Below are positions 8,488 to 17,429 of a stretch of 64,000 bases of DNA, piece after piece (the stretch's first letter is position 1; the number at the start of each line of letters is the position of its first letter). This DNA is from [Clostridium] celerecrescens 18A (GTDB lineage: Bacteria; Bacillota; Clostridia; Lachnospirales; Lachnospiraceae). Below the pieces are notes generated by a model, which saw only the letters and a list, made by a program, of their open reading frames with translations, was not told the DNA's origin and did not search any database. Both the position numbers and the translations under genes were made by a program. Location of the stretch: contig NZ_PGET01000001.1 in NCBI RefSeq assembly GCF_002797975.1, forward strand, positions 3,603,501 through 3,667,500, written 5' to 3'.

Positions 8488-9873
8488 TTACCGGCGGGTG
8501 TATTTCAATGCCCACTCTTCTGCGTTTCCCGGAACCGTTACCTCCTTCATCAGGAAAATAATAGCAATGATGTTAGGAAGCGCCATCAGTCCATTCCAGA
8601 TATCTGAAAATTCCCACACTGTCTCAAGCTTTGCCAGACACCCAAGGAACACGGCCCCCAGATAGAGCAGGGTATAAACCTTTCCCCTTAAAATGCGCTG
8701 CAGTATGTAAAGAGTATTGCGTTCTTTTAAACGCTCAGCCAGATATATGGCTGCTTGACGTCCCAGATAATACCATGCAATGATGGTAGCAAAAGCAAAT
8801 ATCAGCATGGCTCCTGATACCACATATTCCCCAAGTAATCCCAAACGTTTTGAAAAACAAAAGGCGGTGAGAGCCGCTCCGTCATAGCCTGAGCCGGCTG
8901 CATCTCCTTCCGTCATGCACAGGATCACAAAGGCGGTCATGGTGCAGATCAAAATGGTGTCAAAAAACACCTCAAACATGGCCCACATTCCCTGCTGCTC
9001 TGGAGTCGTATCCTCTGCTGCGCCATGAAGGACCGCCATGCTCCCAAGCCCTGCCTCATTGGAAAATACTCCTCTGGATATGCCGTATTGCAGGCTTTTG
9101 CTTATTTGATAGCCTGCAACTCCTGAAAAAGCAGAAACCGGGCGAAAGGCATCCTGAAAAATACATTGAAAAATATATGGGATCTGATCGTAACAGGACA
9201 TGATCACAACCATGGAAAACAGCATATAGGCGCCGGCCGAGATAGGAATAAGCCGCTCGGAAACAAAGGCGATTCTTGCTATCCCTCCAAGTACCACCAA
9301 TAATACGGTTCCAGTCAGCACGATCCCGATGGGAACCGGCGGTATGCCAAAGGAATACTCAAGAGTTTCCGCAATGGAATTGGACTGCACCATGCTTCCC
9401 ATTCCAAGAGAAACCATGATACAAAGAAAGCTGTATAGCATGCCAAGTACGGGAAGCTTAAGCCCCCTTTCCAAATAAACCATAGGCCCGCAGATCCAGG
9501 CGCCGTTCCGATCCCGGTAACGGTAACGGATCCCCAGCATGGTCTCCGCATAGCCTGTCATCATACCGATCCCGGCAGAGACCCACATCCAGAATATAGC
9601 ACCAGGTCCGCCGGCTGTAAGTGCGGTAGCCACACCGGCGATATTACCAGTCCCAATGGTAGCTGCCAAAGCCGTACAGGCTGTCTGGAATTTAGTCACT
9701 TCCCCTTTTTCTTCTCCCTCATCCTCCTGTATGCTTCCAATGGTATGCTTCCACCAAAATGGGAATTTTCTTATCTGAAAAAACCCCGACTTTACCGTAA
9801 AAAAGACTCCGGTTCCCAAAAACAAAACCAAAAGCCACGGCCCCCACACCATTTCATGTATACGATGTATCAT
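8488..9873 (-). CDS. Alanine/glycine:cation symporter (AGCS family)
   Basis: A 461-aa polytopic membrane protein importing small neutral amino acids with Na+ or H+. Family landmarks: TACTALAATIGTGNIAGVATALTAGGPGAIFWMW near residues 65-98, FSNEAGLGSMAVLHGAAEDTTPEQQGMWAMFEVFFDTILICTMTA in the middle, and FAFATIIAWYYLGRQA late in the chain. About ten hydrophobic segments. Start: ATG at 9873 with a weak AGGAGCTGAT. Monocistronic, closed by the hairpin at 8448-8482. Confidence 0.92.
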   Translation of the reverse strand: MIHRIHEMVWGPWLLVLFLGTGVFFTVKSGFFQIRKFPFWWKHTIGSIQEDEGEEKGEVTKFQTACTALAATIGTGNIAGVATALTAGGPGAIFWMWVSAGIGMMTGYAETMLGIRYRYRDRNGAWICGPMVYLERGLKLPVLGMLYSFLCIMVSLGMGSMVQSNSIAETLEYSFGIPPVPIGIVLTGTVLLVVLGGIARIAFVSERLIPISAGAYMLFSMVVIMSCYDQIPYIFQCIFQDAFRPVSAFSGVAGYQISKSLQYGISRGVFSNEAGLGSMAVLHGAAEDTTPEQQGMWAMFEVFFDTILICTMTAFVILCMTEGDAAGSGYDGAALTAFCFSKRLGLLGEYVVSGAMLIFAFATIIAWYYLGRQAAIYLAERLKERNTLYILQRILRGKVYTLLYLGAVFLGCLAKLETVWEFSDIWNGLMALPNIIAIIFLMKEVTVPGNAEEWALKYTRR

Positions 9874-9968
9874 AGGATCAGCTCCTGAACGCTCTCTTTA
9901 ACACTTATTCGACCCACCCGGGTAGTATGAAAATTTCCAATGATTTTCACACAAAATTAAATCTGGTA

Positions 9969-9977
9969 TGGTATAAT
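9969..9977 (+). promoter_or_regulatory. Extended -10 promoter for the phospholipase-family gene
   Basis: TGGTATAAT is an extended -10 (TGn + TATAAT). No good -35 is seen. A transcript starting near 9984 would carry the whole inverted and tandem repeat region as a roughly 330-nt leader. Confidence 0.5.
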
Positions 9978-10001
9978 CTCCATATAAGCAATGAGCAGTG
10001 C

Positions 10002-10066
10002 GAATTAGAACACAAAAAAATTTTCGTCGTGCTCGCACGTAAGAAAATTTTTTTGTGTTCTAATTC
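10002..10066. repeat. Perfect 24-bp inverted repeat (large hairpin)
   Basis: The arms at 10002-10025 and 10043-10066 are exact reverse complements (beginning GAATTAGAACAC). They are separated by a 17-nt loop that itself can form CGTG...CACG. In RNA this is a stem of at least 24 pairs. It is followed by two more perfect hairpins: GGGC-GAAA-GCCC (10070-10081) and CGAATCC-ACA-GGATTCG (10091-10107). Confidence 0.95.
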
Positions 10067-10099
10067 ATAGGGCGAAAGCCCGTGAGCGAACGAATCCAC

Positions 10100-10279
10100 A
10101 GGATTCGCGAGCTGCACTGCGGACTCGCGGGCTGCACTACGGACTCACGGTCTGCACTGCCGACTCACAGGCTGCGCTGCCGACTCACGGTCTGCACTAC
10201 GGACTCACGGTCTACACTGCCGACTCACGGTCTACACTGCCGACCCGCAGGCTGCACTGCGTCTTTCTCCGCCTGCACT
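10100..10279 (+). repeat. 20-bp tandem repeat array
   Basis: Seven clear head-to-tail units of 20 bp from 10120 to 10259, consensus C(G/C)GACTCACGGTCTGCACT(A/G), with one degenerate unit on each side. GC-rich compared with its surroundings. The period is not a multiple of three, so the open frame crossing it is not a repeat protein. There are no spacers, so it is not CRISPR. It ends 30 nt before the coding start at 10311. Confidence 0.92.
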
Positions 10280-10310
10280 ACGAACTGCAAATAAATGCGA
10301 GGTGAACAAT

Positions 10311-11291
10311 ATGCCTGGTTTTACCACTCACTACCTGCTAGGAGTCAAGGTTTTCAATGACATGCCTAACACCCCTTTAAAACGTATAATCTCCAAGTAC
10401 CGATGGCTTTACCAGCTCGGCCTCCAGGGACCGGATATGTTTTTTTATAATATTCCCATTCTCCGCCACCGGGATTACCGCAACGTAGGTTCCTATATGC
10501 ACGAAAACCATGTACATGATTTTTTTGTTTCCTGCTTAAACCACTTATCCCAGATCGAATCCAAGCAGCAGAGAGAGCAGGCCATTTCTTATATGAGCGG
10601 TTATTTCTGCCATTACATCGGGGACTCCATCTGCCACCCTTACGTGTACGGCCGAATCGAATACGATATAAAAAACTCCAGCAACTATCATCATGGGCTT
10701 CATGCCATGCTGGAAAATGATATAGATGCATTGCTATTGATGAAATACAAAAAGAAAAAACCATCTCAGTTCAACCAGGCAGCCACCATTTGTTTAAACG
10801 GCCAGGAATTGCAGTTCATCTCCGGCTTTTTGTCCGTATGCATCAATGAGGCCTACTATCCTTTAAACTACCGGAATAATTTCCGTGTTACATCCCAGAT
10901 GGTATCCCGTTCCATCCTGGCTATGCGCTTAGGATGTCGAACTCTGGCCGATCCTTCCAGCCGCAAGAAAAACAGCATTGAATTTATGGAATCTCTTTTC
11001 TTGCGTACGCACCTTGCTTCCCGGAAGCTGGTTACGGACATCCCGCCGGATCCCGTCGTCACCATGAATTTAAACCATGAAACCTGGTGTAATCCCTGGA
11101 ACCGCCGCCTTGCATCCCAGGCGTCTTTTCCCGAGCTCTTCCATCAGTCCATGGTTAAATGCAATGATGTGTTTTTTCTGCTGAACGAAGAACTGACCTC
11201 GCCGGTTCCACTAGATAACCTGGATCACAATAAGCTTTTAAAGGAGCTTGGCAATTATTCCTACCACAGTGGATTGGCGGTTGATCCATAA
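10311..11291 (+). CDS. Zinc-dependent phospholipase C family protein
   Basis: A 326-aa protein of the zinc-dependent phospholipase C / S1-P1-like fold. Histidines and acidic residues of the metal site are visible: FTTHYLLG at the N-terminus, GPDMFFY, CHYIGDSICHPYVYG, and HHGLHAMLENDID near residues 125-140. There is no signal peptide, unlike secreted phospholipase C toxins, so an intracellular role is likely and the substrate is unknown. The ATG at 10311 is preferred because GAGGTG ends 6 nt upstream; the GTG at 10302 is the alternative. Its leader contains the inverted and tandem repeats. Confidence 0.85.
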   Translation: MPGFTTHYLLGVKVFNDMPNTPLKRIISKYRWLYQLGLQGPDMFFYNIPILRHRDYRNVGSYMHENHVHDFFVSCLNHLSQIESKQQREQAISYMSGYFCHYIGDSICHPYVYGRIEYDIKNSSNYHHGLHAMLENDIDALLLMKYKKKKPSQFNQAATICLNGQELQFISGFLSVCINEAYYPLNYRNNFRVTSQMVSRSILAMRLGCRTLADPSSRKKNSIEFMESLFLRTHLASRKLVTDIPPDPVVTMNLNHETWCNPWNRRLASQASFPELFHQSMVKCNDVFFLLNEELTSPVPLDNLDHNKLLKELGNYSYHSGLAVDP

Positions 11292-11313
11292 TAAACATAC
11301 AAAAGAGGAACAA

Positions 11314-11366
11314 AAAAACATGGCTGAGGAGCGGTCTACAGACCGATTCCTCATCCATGTTTTTAA
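11314..11366. terminator. Bidirectional terminator
   Basis: A long stem (ACATGG, TGAGGA, CGGTC pairing with GACCG, TCCTCA, CCATGT) flanked by A run on the left and T run on the right. It serves the convergent genes ending at 11291 and 11384. Confidence 0.85.
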
Positions 11367-11383
11367 ATACCTGTGTTAAAAAT

Positions 11384-11959
11384 CTATTGATCTGACTCCG
11401 AGCTTTCAGTATCTGTCTCCTCATTCTCAACGGTGGCCTCTGTGATTACTGCACCTTCCTTTGGTACAATCTTCTCATCAGATCCCTTAGGGATGTCCAT
11501 ATCTACCAGCCAATACTGTTGTTCATTCATCTTATAATCCGGCATAACAATAAGGTGCAAATCATAGTCCTTGAAAAATCCGCCATAAGAGGTATCGCTT
11601 GATTTTTCATAGGAAAAATCCTGCATAGCGACCTCGTCGCCTAAATGCCGAACTGCTGCATTCGCAAATATGACTGCTTCCTCTGGTGTGGTTCCATCCT
11701 TCACAAGCAATGTCAAATCAATGCTTTTCGTCTCCCGTTCTACCTTGTAATTAACACTTAACGCCATAGGATATTCTTCGTTGTTCACGAACTCTTCATC
11801 CATATCATTACCAATCTGAACCCAATCCAGAACAATCCCCTGCTGAGTTTCAAAGACGGGCTCTGCCGGAGCTGTGGATTTAAGAATGTGACTTTCCGTG
11901 CATCCGGTCAGCAACATTACCGACATCGCACATATCAATAGAGCTTTGTTCTTCATCAT
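11384..11959 (-). CDS. Lipoprotein of unknown function
   Basis: 191 aa with a classic lipoprotein signal: basic start (MMKNK), hydrophobic core and lipobox MLLTGC, giving a lipid-anchored cell-surface protein. The mature part is acidic and ends in a Glu/Ser/Thr-rich tail. No known domain recognised. Start at 11959 because AAGGAGGAG lies directly upstream; the longer frame to 11980 would place the ribosome site inside the gene. Monocistronic. Confidence 0.82.
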   Translation of the reverse strand: MMKNKALLICAMSVMLLTGCTESHILKSTAPAEPVFETQQGIVLDWVQIGNDMDEEFVNNEEYPMALSVNYKVERETKSIDLTLLVKDGTTPEEAVIFANAAVRHLGDEVAMQDFSYEKSSDTSYGGFFKDYDLHLIVMPDYKMNEQQYWLVDMDIPKGSDEKIVPKEGAVITEATVENEETDTESSESDQ

Positions 11960-11980
11960 AATCTCCTCCTTATTGAACAT

Positions 11981-12303
11981 CTAACATTATATCGGATGTA
12001 ATACTTTTTTTGTAGTGGTTTTAGCAAAATGTCAGAAAATCTTCACAAATACGTTAGTGTTTTTACTGGTATGAAATCCTTGTTTTACCTTGTTTTCCAT
12101 GTATTTTTCTTAGTGCATAAATAGACTAAAAGCTCATATGCTCATGAGCCAGCCTATCCTGTTCACACCAGCGGCTCCACCTCCCCTCTCTATGCATTTT
12201 CTAAATCCTCTTATTTAATTCTTGCATTTTCTGGTTATCCATGGTATTATGTTCAATATCAATACTATATTTATTTTTTTGAACACTTTAGGAGGCTATG
12301 TAC
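11981..12303. other. Divergent intergenic region, no gene seen
   Basis: This holds the leaders of the lipoprotein (minus) and BCCT transporter (plus). A small inverted repeat GCTCAT...ATGAGC lies at 12132-12149. GGAGG at 12291-12295 sets the transporter start. No further structure recognised. Confidence 0.4.
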
Positions 12304-13827
12304 ATGGACCACAATGAGAAAAAGGCTTTGTTTAAAAAGCTGGATTGGATAACGACTCTGATTCCTTTTATTAGTATCATACTTTTATGCCTAGTTTTTA
12401 TCATATATCCCAGCAAGTCTGCGGATACACTGGCTGCTATCCGTTCTTTTTTAGGAAATGAGCTGGGAAGCTACTATCTTATCATCGGGCTTTTTACCTT
12501 CCTTTGCTCCCTGTATATCGCATTTTCCAAATACGGTACCATAAAGCTTGGAAACTTGGAAAAACCCCAATATTCAAATTTTAAATGGGGTACTATGATG
12601 TTTACAGCCGGTCTGGCTGCTGATATCCTCTTCTATTCCCTTTGTGAATGGATCCTCTATGCAGGGGAACCTCATATTGCGGATCTGGGTGCTATGCAGG
12701 ACTGGGCCTCCACCTACCCGCTGTTTCACTGGGGCCCTATCCCCTGGAGCTTTTATATGATATTGGCTGCAGCATTCGGCTTCATGCTTCATGTTAAAAA
12801 ACGGACAAAACAAAAATACTCGGAAGCCTGCCGCCCTCTTTTAGGAAAGCATGTAGACGGCCTATGCGGAAAACTCATCGATTTAATTGCCGTATTTGCC
12901 CTACTGGCAGGTACTGCAACCACATTTTCTCTGGCAACTCCCCTTCTTTCCATGGCGATCAGCAGGGTAACCGGACTGCCGGATTCCAAATTATTGTCCA
13001 TTGCAATCCTGGTCATTATATGTATCGTTTACACCATTACGGTTTATTTTGGCATGAAGGGCATTGCAAAACTGGCTGCTTCCTGTACATATTTGTTTTT
13101 CGGCTTGCTTCTCTATGTGCTGATCGGAGGTAAGGAAGCCAGATATACCATTGAAACAGGGATCACAGCAGTAGGAAACCTGACGCAGAACTTTATTAGC
13201 CTGTCCACCTGGACCGATGCCCTGCGGACCTCCTCCTTCCCTCAGAACTGGACCATCTTTTATTGGGCTTACTGGATGGTTTGGTGCGTAGCCACTCCTT
13301 TCTTTATCGGAGCCATCAGTAAAGGGCGCACCATAAAGCAGACCATTCTCGGGGGATATGTCTTTGGAATCTCAGGAACCTTTACTTCCTTTATTATATT
13401 AGGAAATTACAGCCTTGCCCTTCAGACAAAGGGTGTGCTGGATGTAATGGGCATTTATGCTTCCACAGGAGACTTGTACCAGACAATTATGGCAATCCTT
13501 GAAACCTTGCCGTTTGCAAAGCTGGGGCTGATCCTTCTGGCAGTTACCATGGTGGCTTTTTACGCAACCAGCTTTGATGCCCTGGCCCTGGTTGCTTCCA
13601 CCTACTCTTATAAGGAGCTTCCCGAGGACGCCGAACCGGATAAACGCGTAAAGCTGTTCTGGTCCGTGCTTCTAATGCTGTTTCCTATCGCGCTTATATT
13701 TTCCAGGAATTCCATGGCCAATCTGCAGACGGTTTCCATCATCGCAGCATTTCCTATAGGAATTATCATACTCCTCATTATTTTCAGTTTCTTTAAAGAT
13801 GCAAAGGAATATTTAAACCAGCAATAG
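12304..13827 (+). CDS. BCCT-family betaine/choline/carnitine-type transporter
   Basis: A 507-aa membrane protein with about twelve hydrophobic segments. The family signature is the Trp-rich stretch WTIFYWAYWMVWCVATPFFIG near residue 320, with FHWGPIPWSFY earlier and SKGRTIKQ after it. Such carriers import quaternary ammonium compounds for osmoprotection or catabolism; the exact substrate is not decidable, and no betaine or carnitine catabolic genes are adjacent. I choose the ATG at 12304, 8 nt from GGAGG; the ATG at 12298 is only 2 nt away. Followed by a strong hairpin. Confidence 0.9.
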   Translation: MDHNEKKALFKKLDWITTLIPFISIILLCLVFIIYPSKSADTLAAIRSFLGNELGSYYLIIGLFTFLCSLYIAFSKYGTIKLGNLEKPQYSNFKWGTMMFTAGLAADILFYSLCEWILYAGEPHIADLGAMQDWASTYPLFHWGPIPWSFYMILAAAFGFMLHVKKRTKQKYSEACRPLLGKHVDGLCGKLIDLIAVFALLAGTATTFSLATPLLSMAISRVTGLPDSKLLSIAILVIICIVYTITVYFGMKGIAKLAASCTYLFFGLLLYVLIGGKEARYTIETGITAVGNLTQNFISLSTWTDALRTSSFPQNWTIFYWAYWMVWCVATPFFIGAISKGRTIKQTILGGYVFGISGTFTSFIILGNYSLALQTKGVLDVMGIYASTGDLYQTIMAILETLPFAKLGLILLAVTMVAFYATSFDALALVASTYSYKELPEDAEPDKRVKLFWSVLLMLFPIALIFSRNSMANLQTVSIIAAFPIGIIILLIIFSFFKDAKEYLNQQ

Positions 13828-13864
13828 GAGTTAAACTCCTTGAATAGCTTGTAAATGAAAAACG

Positions 13865-13892
13865 AGGGCGGGATTCGTATGAATCCCGCCCT
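13865..13892. terminator. Bidirectional terminator
   Basis: Perfect 12-bp stem AGGGCGGGATTC / GAATCCCGCCCT with GTAT loop. On the minus strand it is followed by CGTTTTTC, fitting the end of the licD-like gene. It also closes the BCCT gene. Confidence 0.85.
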
Positions 13893-13947
13893 GTCATTGT
13901 ATCCCATGCAATCATAATTACTGACTTCTCTGTTAATAAACTGCATT

Positions 13948-14787
13948 CTAATGATATATTTTAATTTCGGTGCTGGAATGGGATGGTACCCGTTTTTCCT
14001 CCGGCGGAAGCTTCTTATAATCACCGTAAATCCAGGTAAGAACCTCATGCCAGCCTTTTGGCGCCATCAGTCTGGTATCTTCAAATTCCAGGTCCACAGT
14101 TTCTTCACACCATTCCTTCTTAAGCGTCACATAGAGATAATCCGGCTGATAATTGCTGTAATACCTAAGGCGGCTCTTTCCCTTCTGATCTTTGACCGCA
14201 ATCATACGCTGCAGCTTACTCAAGGTTTTCATTGGAATCAGCTTCCCCAAAGAAGCAAGCGTGCCTATCACGATTTTATTGACCAGGCTGTACTTTTTAT
14301 AATCCAACCGGTATCGGTGACCCATAGCCATTCCATAGATCACAGTATGAAGAAGGCGGGTACAGGCAGAAGCTGCCTTGCCTTCCGGAAGCTCATCAAT
14401 GGTGAATAAGTCCACCCACAGATGGTTTAATTTTCCTTCATAAAACCGCATCTCTTCTGAGTCCTCATGTGTCCGGCTGTTTTTATAGATGATTCTCGTT
14501 GTAAAATCATAAAAAGCCGTCCCGCCTCTAAAATCCTTTGGTTCAAGAAGTTCCATCTCTTCCGGAAGCTCCCGGCGCACTACCTTTAAAAAGGCATCAT
14601 AATTGGACCGAGTAAATGCCACATCCGCATCGTCATCCCAGGGAATGAAGCCTTTATGCCTTACCGCGCCTAAAAGCGTTCCTGCGTCCAGAAGATATTT
14701 GATCTTGTATTTCCGGCAGATACGGTCAATTTCCTTTAAAATAGCCAGGTTCGCCTGATGTACCTCCGTTAAATCGTATTCCTTCAT
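13948..14787 (-). CDS. LicD-family phosphotransferase
   Basis: 279-aa cytoplasmic enzyme of the LicD family, which transfers phosphocholine or a related phospho-substituent from a nucleotide-activated donor to surface glycans. The signature is YLLDAGTLLGAVRHKGFIPWDDDADVAF (residues about 31-58), with the metal-binding Asp cluster. Start at 14787 behind GAGGAAAC, a ribosome site supplied by repeat copy B1; the frame extending to 14859 merely reads through that repeat. It is the last gene of the glycan operon after rfbH. No choline kinase or CTP:phosphocholine transferase gene is in the window, so the donor is unknown. Confidence 0.88.
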   Translation of the reverse strand: MKEYDLTEVHQANLAILKEIDRICRKYKIKYLLDAGTLLGAVRHKGFIPWDDDADVAFTRSNYDAFLKVVRRELPEEMELLEPKDFRGGTAFYDFTTRIIYKNSRTHEDSEEMRFYEGKLNHLWVDLFTIDELPEGKAASACTRLLHTVIYGMAMGHRYRLDYKKYSLVNKIVIGTLASLGKLIPMKTLSKLQRMIAVKDQKGKSRLRYYSNYQPDYLYVTLKKEWCEETVDLEFEDTRLMAPKGWHEVLTWIYGDYKKLPPEEKRVPSHSSTEIKIYH

Positions 14788-14792
14788 GTTTC

Positions 14793-14888
14793 CTCTTTCC
14801 TGCCCGAATTTTCTGGGCATAAAGGTATACTTGCAGGGTGTTTCCTCTTTCCTGCCCATGCTCTTGGAGCGTAGAGGTATAAAACCCT
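14793..14888 (-). repeat. Palindromic intergenic repeat, tandem copies B1 and B2
   Basis: Two copies of the roughly 50-bp family head to tail. On the sense strand each ends in GGGCAGGAAAGAGGAAAC. B1 carries GTATACCTTTATGCCCA; B2 is more degenerate in the left arm. B2 begins at the stop codon of rfbH and B1 ends at the licD start, so the two copies fill the whole intergenic gap. Confidence 0.85.
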
Positions 14889-16228
14889 TACTGGCTCAGC
14901 GCCTCCTTAATGGTCTTCGCCATATAATCGATCATCTCATCCGTCATTCCCGGATATACTCCTACCCAGAAGGTATCTTCCATGATCCGGTCGGTATTGG
15001 TCAGCCGCTGGGCGATCCGGTATCCTTCCCCGGACGCTCTCATCTGGTCAAAGCATGGGTGCTTTGTCAAATTACCGGCAAAGAGCATTCTTGTCTGAAC
15101 GCCTCTCGATTCCACATACTGTACCACCTGATTCCGGCTCACTCCTTCTTTGCAGGTTATTAAAAAGCCGAACCAGCTTGGCTTGGAGTCCGGACATGCC
15201 TCCGGAAGGATCAGCTTGTGAGAAACCTCTTCCAGGCCCTTATGAAGACGATCAAAATTATGACGCCGCCTCTCTACAAAGGATGGAAACTTATCAAGCT
15301 GGGCACAACCGATAGCTGCCTGCATGTCAGTGGCTTTTAAATTGTAGCCAAAATGGGAATAAACATATTTATGGTCATAACCTACCGGAAGCTCGCCGTA
15401 CTGGCGGTCAAACCGGTGTCCGCATAAGTTGTCACGCCCGGAAGGACACACACAATCCCGGCCCCAATCACGGAATGAGCGGATTATTTTATTTAACAGT
15501 GAGTTATTTGTATAAACCGCACCGCCCTCTCCCATTGTCATATGGTGAGGCGGATAAAAGCTTGAAGTTCCTATATCACCGATGGTTCCGGAGAAACGCT
15601 CTTCCCCGTTTATGGTGTAAGTTGTTCCAAGGGCATCGCAATTATCTTCTACGAGCCACAGCTGATGCTTGTCGCAAAATGCCTTAACAGCAGAAAGGTC
15701 AAAGGGATTTCCCAGGGTATGGGCGATCATAACAGCCTTAGTCTTTTCTGAGAGCGCAGCCTCAAGCATATTCACATCAATGTTATATTGGGGTATGGTA
15801 ACGTCCACAAATACGGGAACGGCACCATACTGGATCATTGGAGTCACAGTGGTTGGAAATCCGGCTGCTACTGTGATCACTTCATCACCGCGCTTTATCT
15901 GGCGTTCCTTTAAAAGCGGTGATGTAAGGGTCATAAATGCCAGCAGATTCGCTGATGAACCGGAATTCACAAGGGAGCAGAACCTGACTTTTAAATATTC
16001 CGCCAGCTTTTTTTCGAATTCATCGGTATACCGCCCGGATGTAAGCCAGAACTCCAGAGAGCTGTCTACCAGGTTCACCATTTCCTGATGATCGTACACA
16101 CGGGAGGCATATGAAATGCGGTCTCCTTCTTTAAACGGATCTTTCTGATTGTGGTAGGTGCTGCAGTATTCCTTTACCAGAGAAAGGATCTCCTCCCGCG
16201 CCATTTTTTCTGTCTTGTTCTCAAACAT
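14888..16228 (-). CDS. rfbH: CDP-4-dehydro-6-deoxyglucose 3-dehydrase (E1, RfbH)
   Basis: 446-aa PMP- and iron-sulfur-dependent dehydrase making the 3-deoxy intermediate of CDP-3,6-dideoxyhexoses. The aminotransferase-fold Lys is replaced by the diagnostic His pair (FYPPHHMTMGEGG, His228-His229), which makes the enzyme a dehydrase instead of a transaminase. The cysteine pattern C-x-C-x7-C at 259, 261 and 269, with Cys197 upstream, matches the [2Fe-2S] ligands of known E1 enzymes. Start at 16228 after AAGAGGAAAA. It follows rfbG in the operon. The usual reductase partner (E3, AscD/RfbI) and the epimerases or reductases that finish the sugar are not in the window. Confidence 0.93.
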   Translation of the reverse strand: MFENKTEKMAREEILSLVKEYCSTYHNQKDPFKEGDRISYASRVYDHQEMVNLVDSSLEFWLTSGRYTDEFEKKLAEYLKVRFCSLVNSGSSANLLAFMTLTSPLLKERQIKRGDEVITVAAGFPTTVTPMIQYGAVPVFVDVTIPQYNIDVNMLEAALSEKTKAVMIAHTLGNPFDLSAVKAFCDKHQLWLVEDNCDALGTTYTINGEERFSGTIGDIGTSSFYPPHHMTMGEGGAVYTNNSLLNKIIRSFRDWGRDCVCPSGRDNLCGHRFDRQYGELPVGYDHKYVYSHFGYNLKATDMQAAIGCAQLDKFPSFVERRRHNFDRLHKGLEEVSHKLILPEACPDSKPSWFGFLITCKEGVSRNQVVQYVESRGVQTRMLFAGNLTKHPCFDQMRASGEGYRIAQRLTNTDRIMEDTFWVGVYPGMTDEMIDYMAKTIKEALSQ

Positions 16229-16297
16229 TCTATTTTTCCTCTTTCTAGCTATTGTTTATCGAGCAGAGCCCCCCCGCTTTACAGCGTGCCTCGTACT

Positions 16298-16342
16298 ACC
16301 GGGCATCGGGTGCAAAGGTATACCCGGAGGGTGCTTCCTCTC
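16298..16342 (-). repeat. Palindromic intergenic repeat, diverged copy C
   Basis: On the sense strand it keeps GAGGAAGCACCCT, GGGTATACCTTTG and a GATGCCCGG half-stem, but the right part is interrupted; a GAAAGAGGAAAA remnant sits at the rfbH ribosome site. It lies between rfbG and rfbH. A run of seven C (16269-16275) lies beside it. Confidence 0.6.
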
Positions 16343-16351
16343 AAACTTATT

Positions 16352-17428
16352 TTAATTGAAAAATTCTTTTATCTGCATGTCCATGTACGTAAGCATGTCT
16401 GCTTCTTCCAAATAGGCCTTAGTCCATTTCACGGTTTTTTCCACAGCTTCCTTTACCTCATATCTGGGACGCCAGTCAAAAACCCTTTTGATCTTGGAAC
16501 AGTCCAGCTTTAAGAAGTTGGCTTCATGAGGGCCTCCTTCAAACTTGTCTATCCACTTTATTCCCTTCCCCCAGGCCTCGCAGAACAGATCCGCCAGCTC
16601 ACCTGTGGTCACGCAGTCTCTGTCATCCGGTCCTACGTTATAATATCCCTGGATCTTAGAATCCTTATACTGCTTCATCGCAATCGTCATATAAATGGCC
16701 AGAGGCTCCAGCACATGCTGATACGGCCTTGTTGAATGGGGATTTCTCACGATGATGTCGTGCCCTGCCTCTGCTGCCCGAATGCAGTCCGGAATGATTC
16801 TGTCATTGGCAAAATCTCCGCCTCCGATCACATTGCCGGCACGGGATGTGGATATGGCTACACGTCCGTCGGAAAAAAAGGACTTGGCATAGCTGTGGGT
16901 CACCAGTTCAGAACATGATTTGCTGTTGGAATAAGGATCATAGCCGTCTAATGGATCGTTTTCCCGGTATCCGTACTCCCATTCCTTATTTTCATACACT
17001 TTATCCGTTGTAACATTTAAAAAGGATTTGACCGAAGGGGTCAGGCGAATGCATTCCAGTATGTTGACCGTACCCATGACGTTCGTCTCATAGGTGTAGA
17101 CCGGATCCTTATAGGAGTCCCTGACAATTGGCTGGGCGGCCAGGTGAAACACGATTTCCGGCTCCTCCTGTAAAAATACCTTTTTTAGATGCTCCAAATC
17201 CCGGATGTCCCCGATTATGGAATTAACGGTTTTAGAAAGCCCAATTACTTCAAACAGGTTCGGGTCAGTGGAAGGCATCAGGGAATACCCCGTCACCGAT
17301 GCACCGGCATTTACAAGGAGCCGGCTGAGCCAGCTTCCCTTAAAGCCTGTATGCCCTGTGATCAGAACCTTTTTTCCTTTATAAAAATCGCAGAATTCAC
17401 TCCACTTAATACTTGTCCAGCTTGTCAT
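16352..17428 (-). CDS. rfbG: CDP-glucose 4,6-dehydratase
   Basis: 358-aa short-chain dehydrogenase-type sugar nucleotide enzyme converting CDP-glucose to CDP-4-dehydro-6-deoxyglucose. Rossmann motif GHTGFKGSW near residue 25, FHLAAQPIVRDSY near 95, TTDKVYEN (catalytic Thr-Asp-Lys) and YDPYSNSKSCSEL (YxxxK) are all present, and the length is typical. The TRPYQHVLEPL motif near residue 231 is characteristic of this subfamily. It starts 1 nt after the stop of rfbF, with GGGAGAA inside the end of rfbF, so the pair is translationally linked. Confidence 0.94.
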   Translation of the reverse strand: MTSWTSIKWSEFCDFYKGKKVLITGHTGFKGSWLSRLLVNAGASVTGYSLMPSTDPNLFEVIGLSKTVNSIIGDIRDLEHLKKVFLQEEPEIVFHLAAQPIVRDSYKDPVYTYETNVMGTVNILECIRLTPSVKSFLNVTTDKVYENKEWEYGYRENDPLDGYDPYSNSKSCSELVTHSYAKSFFSDGRVAISTSRAGNVIGGGDFANDRIIPDCIRAAEAGHDIIVRNPHSTRPYQHVLEPLAIYMTIAMKQYKDSKIQGYYNVGPDDRDCVTTGELADLFCEAWGKGIKWIDKFEGGPHEANFLKLDCSKIKRVFDWRPRYEVKEAVEKTVKWTKAYLEEADMLTYMDMQIKEFFN

Positions 17429-17429
17429 G

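Noticed and set aside
10100..10279. CRISPR-like array
   Set aside because: Units are directly adjacent without spacers, and no cas genes occur in the window.
10082..10294. Open frame across the 20-bp tandem repeats
   Set aside because: The period is not a multiple of three, so successive units are read in different frames; no ribosome site. Not a repeat protein.
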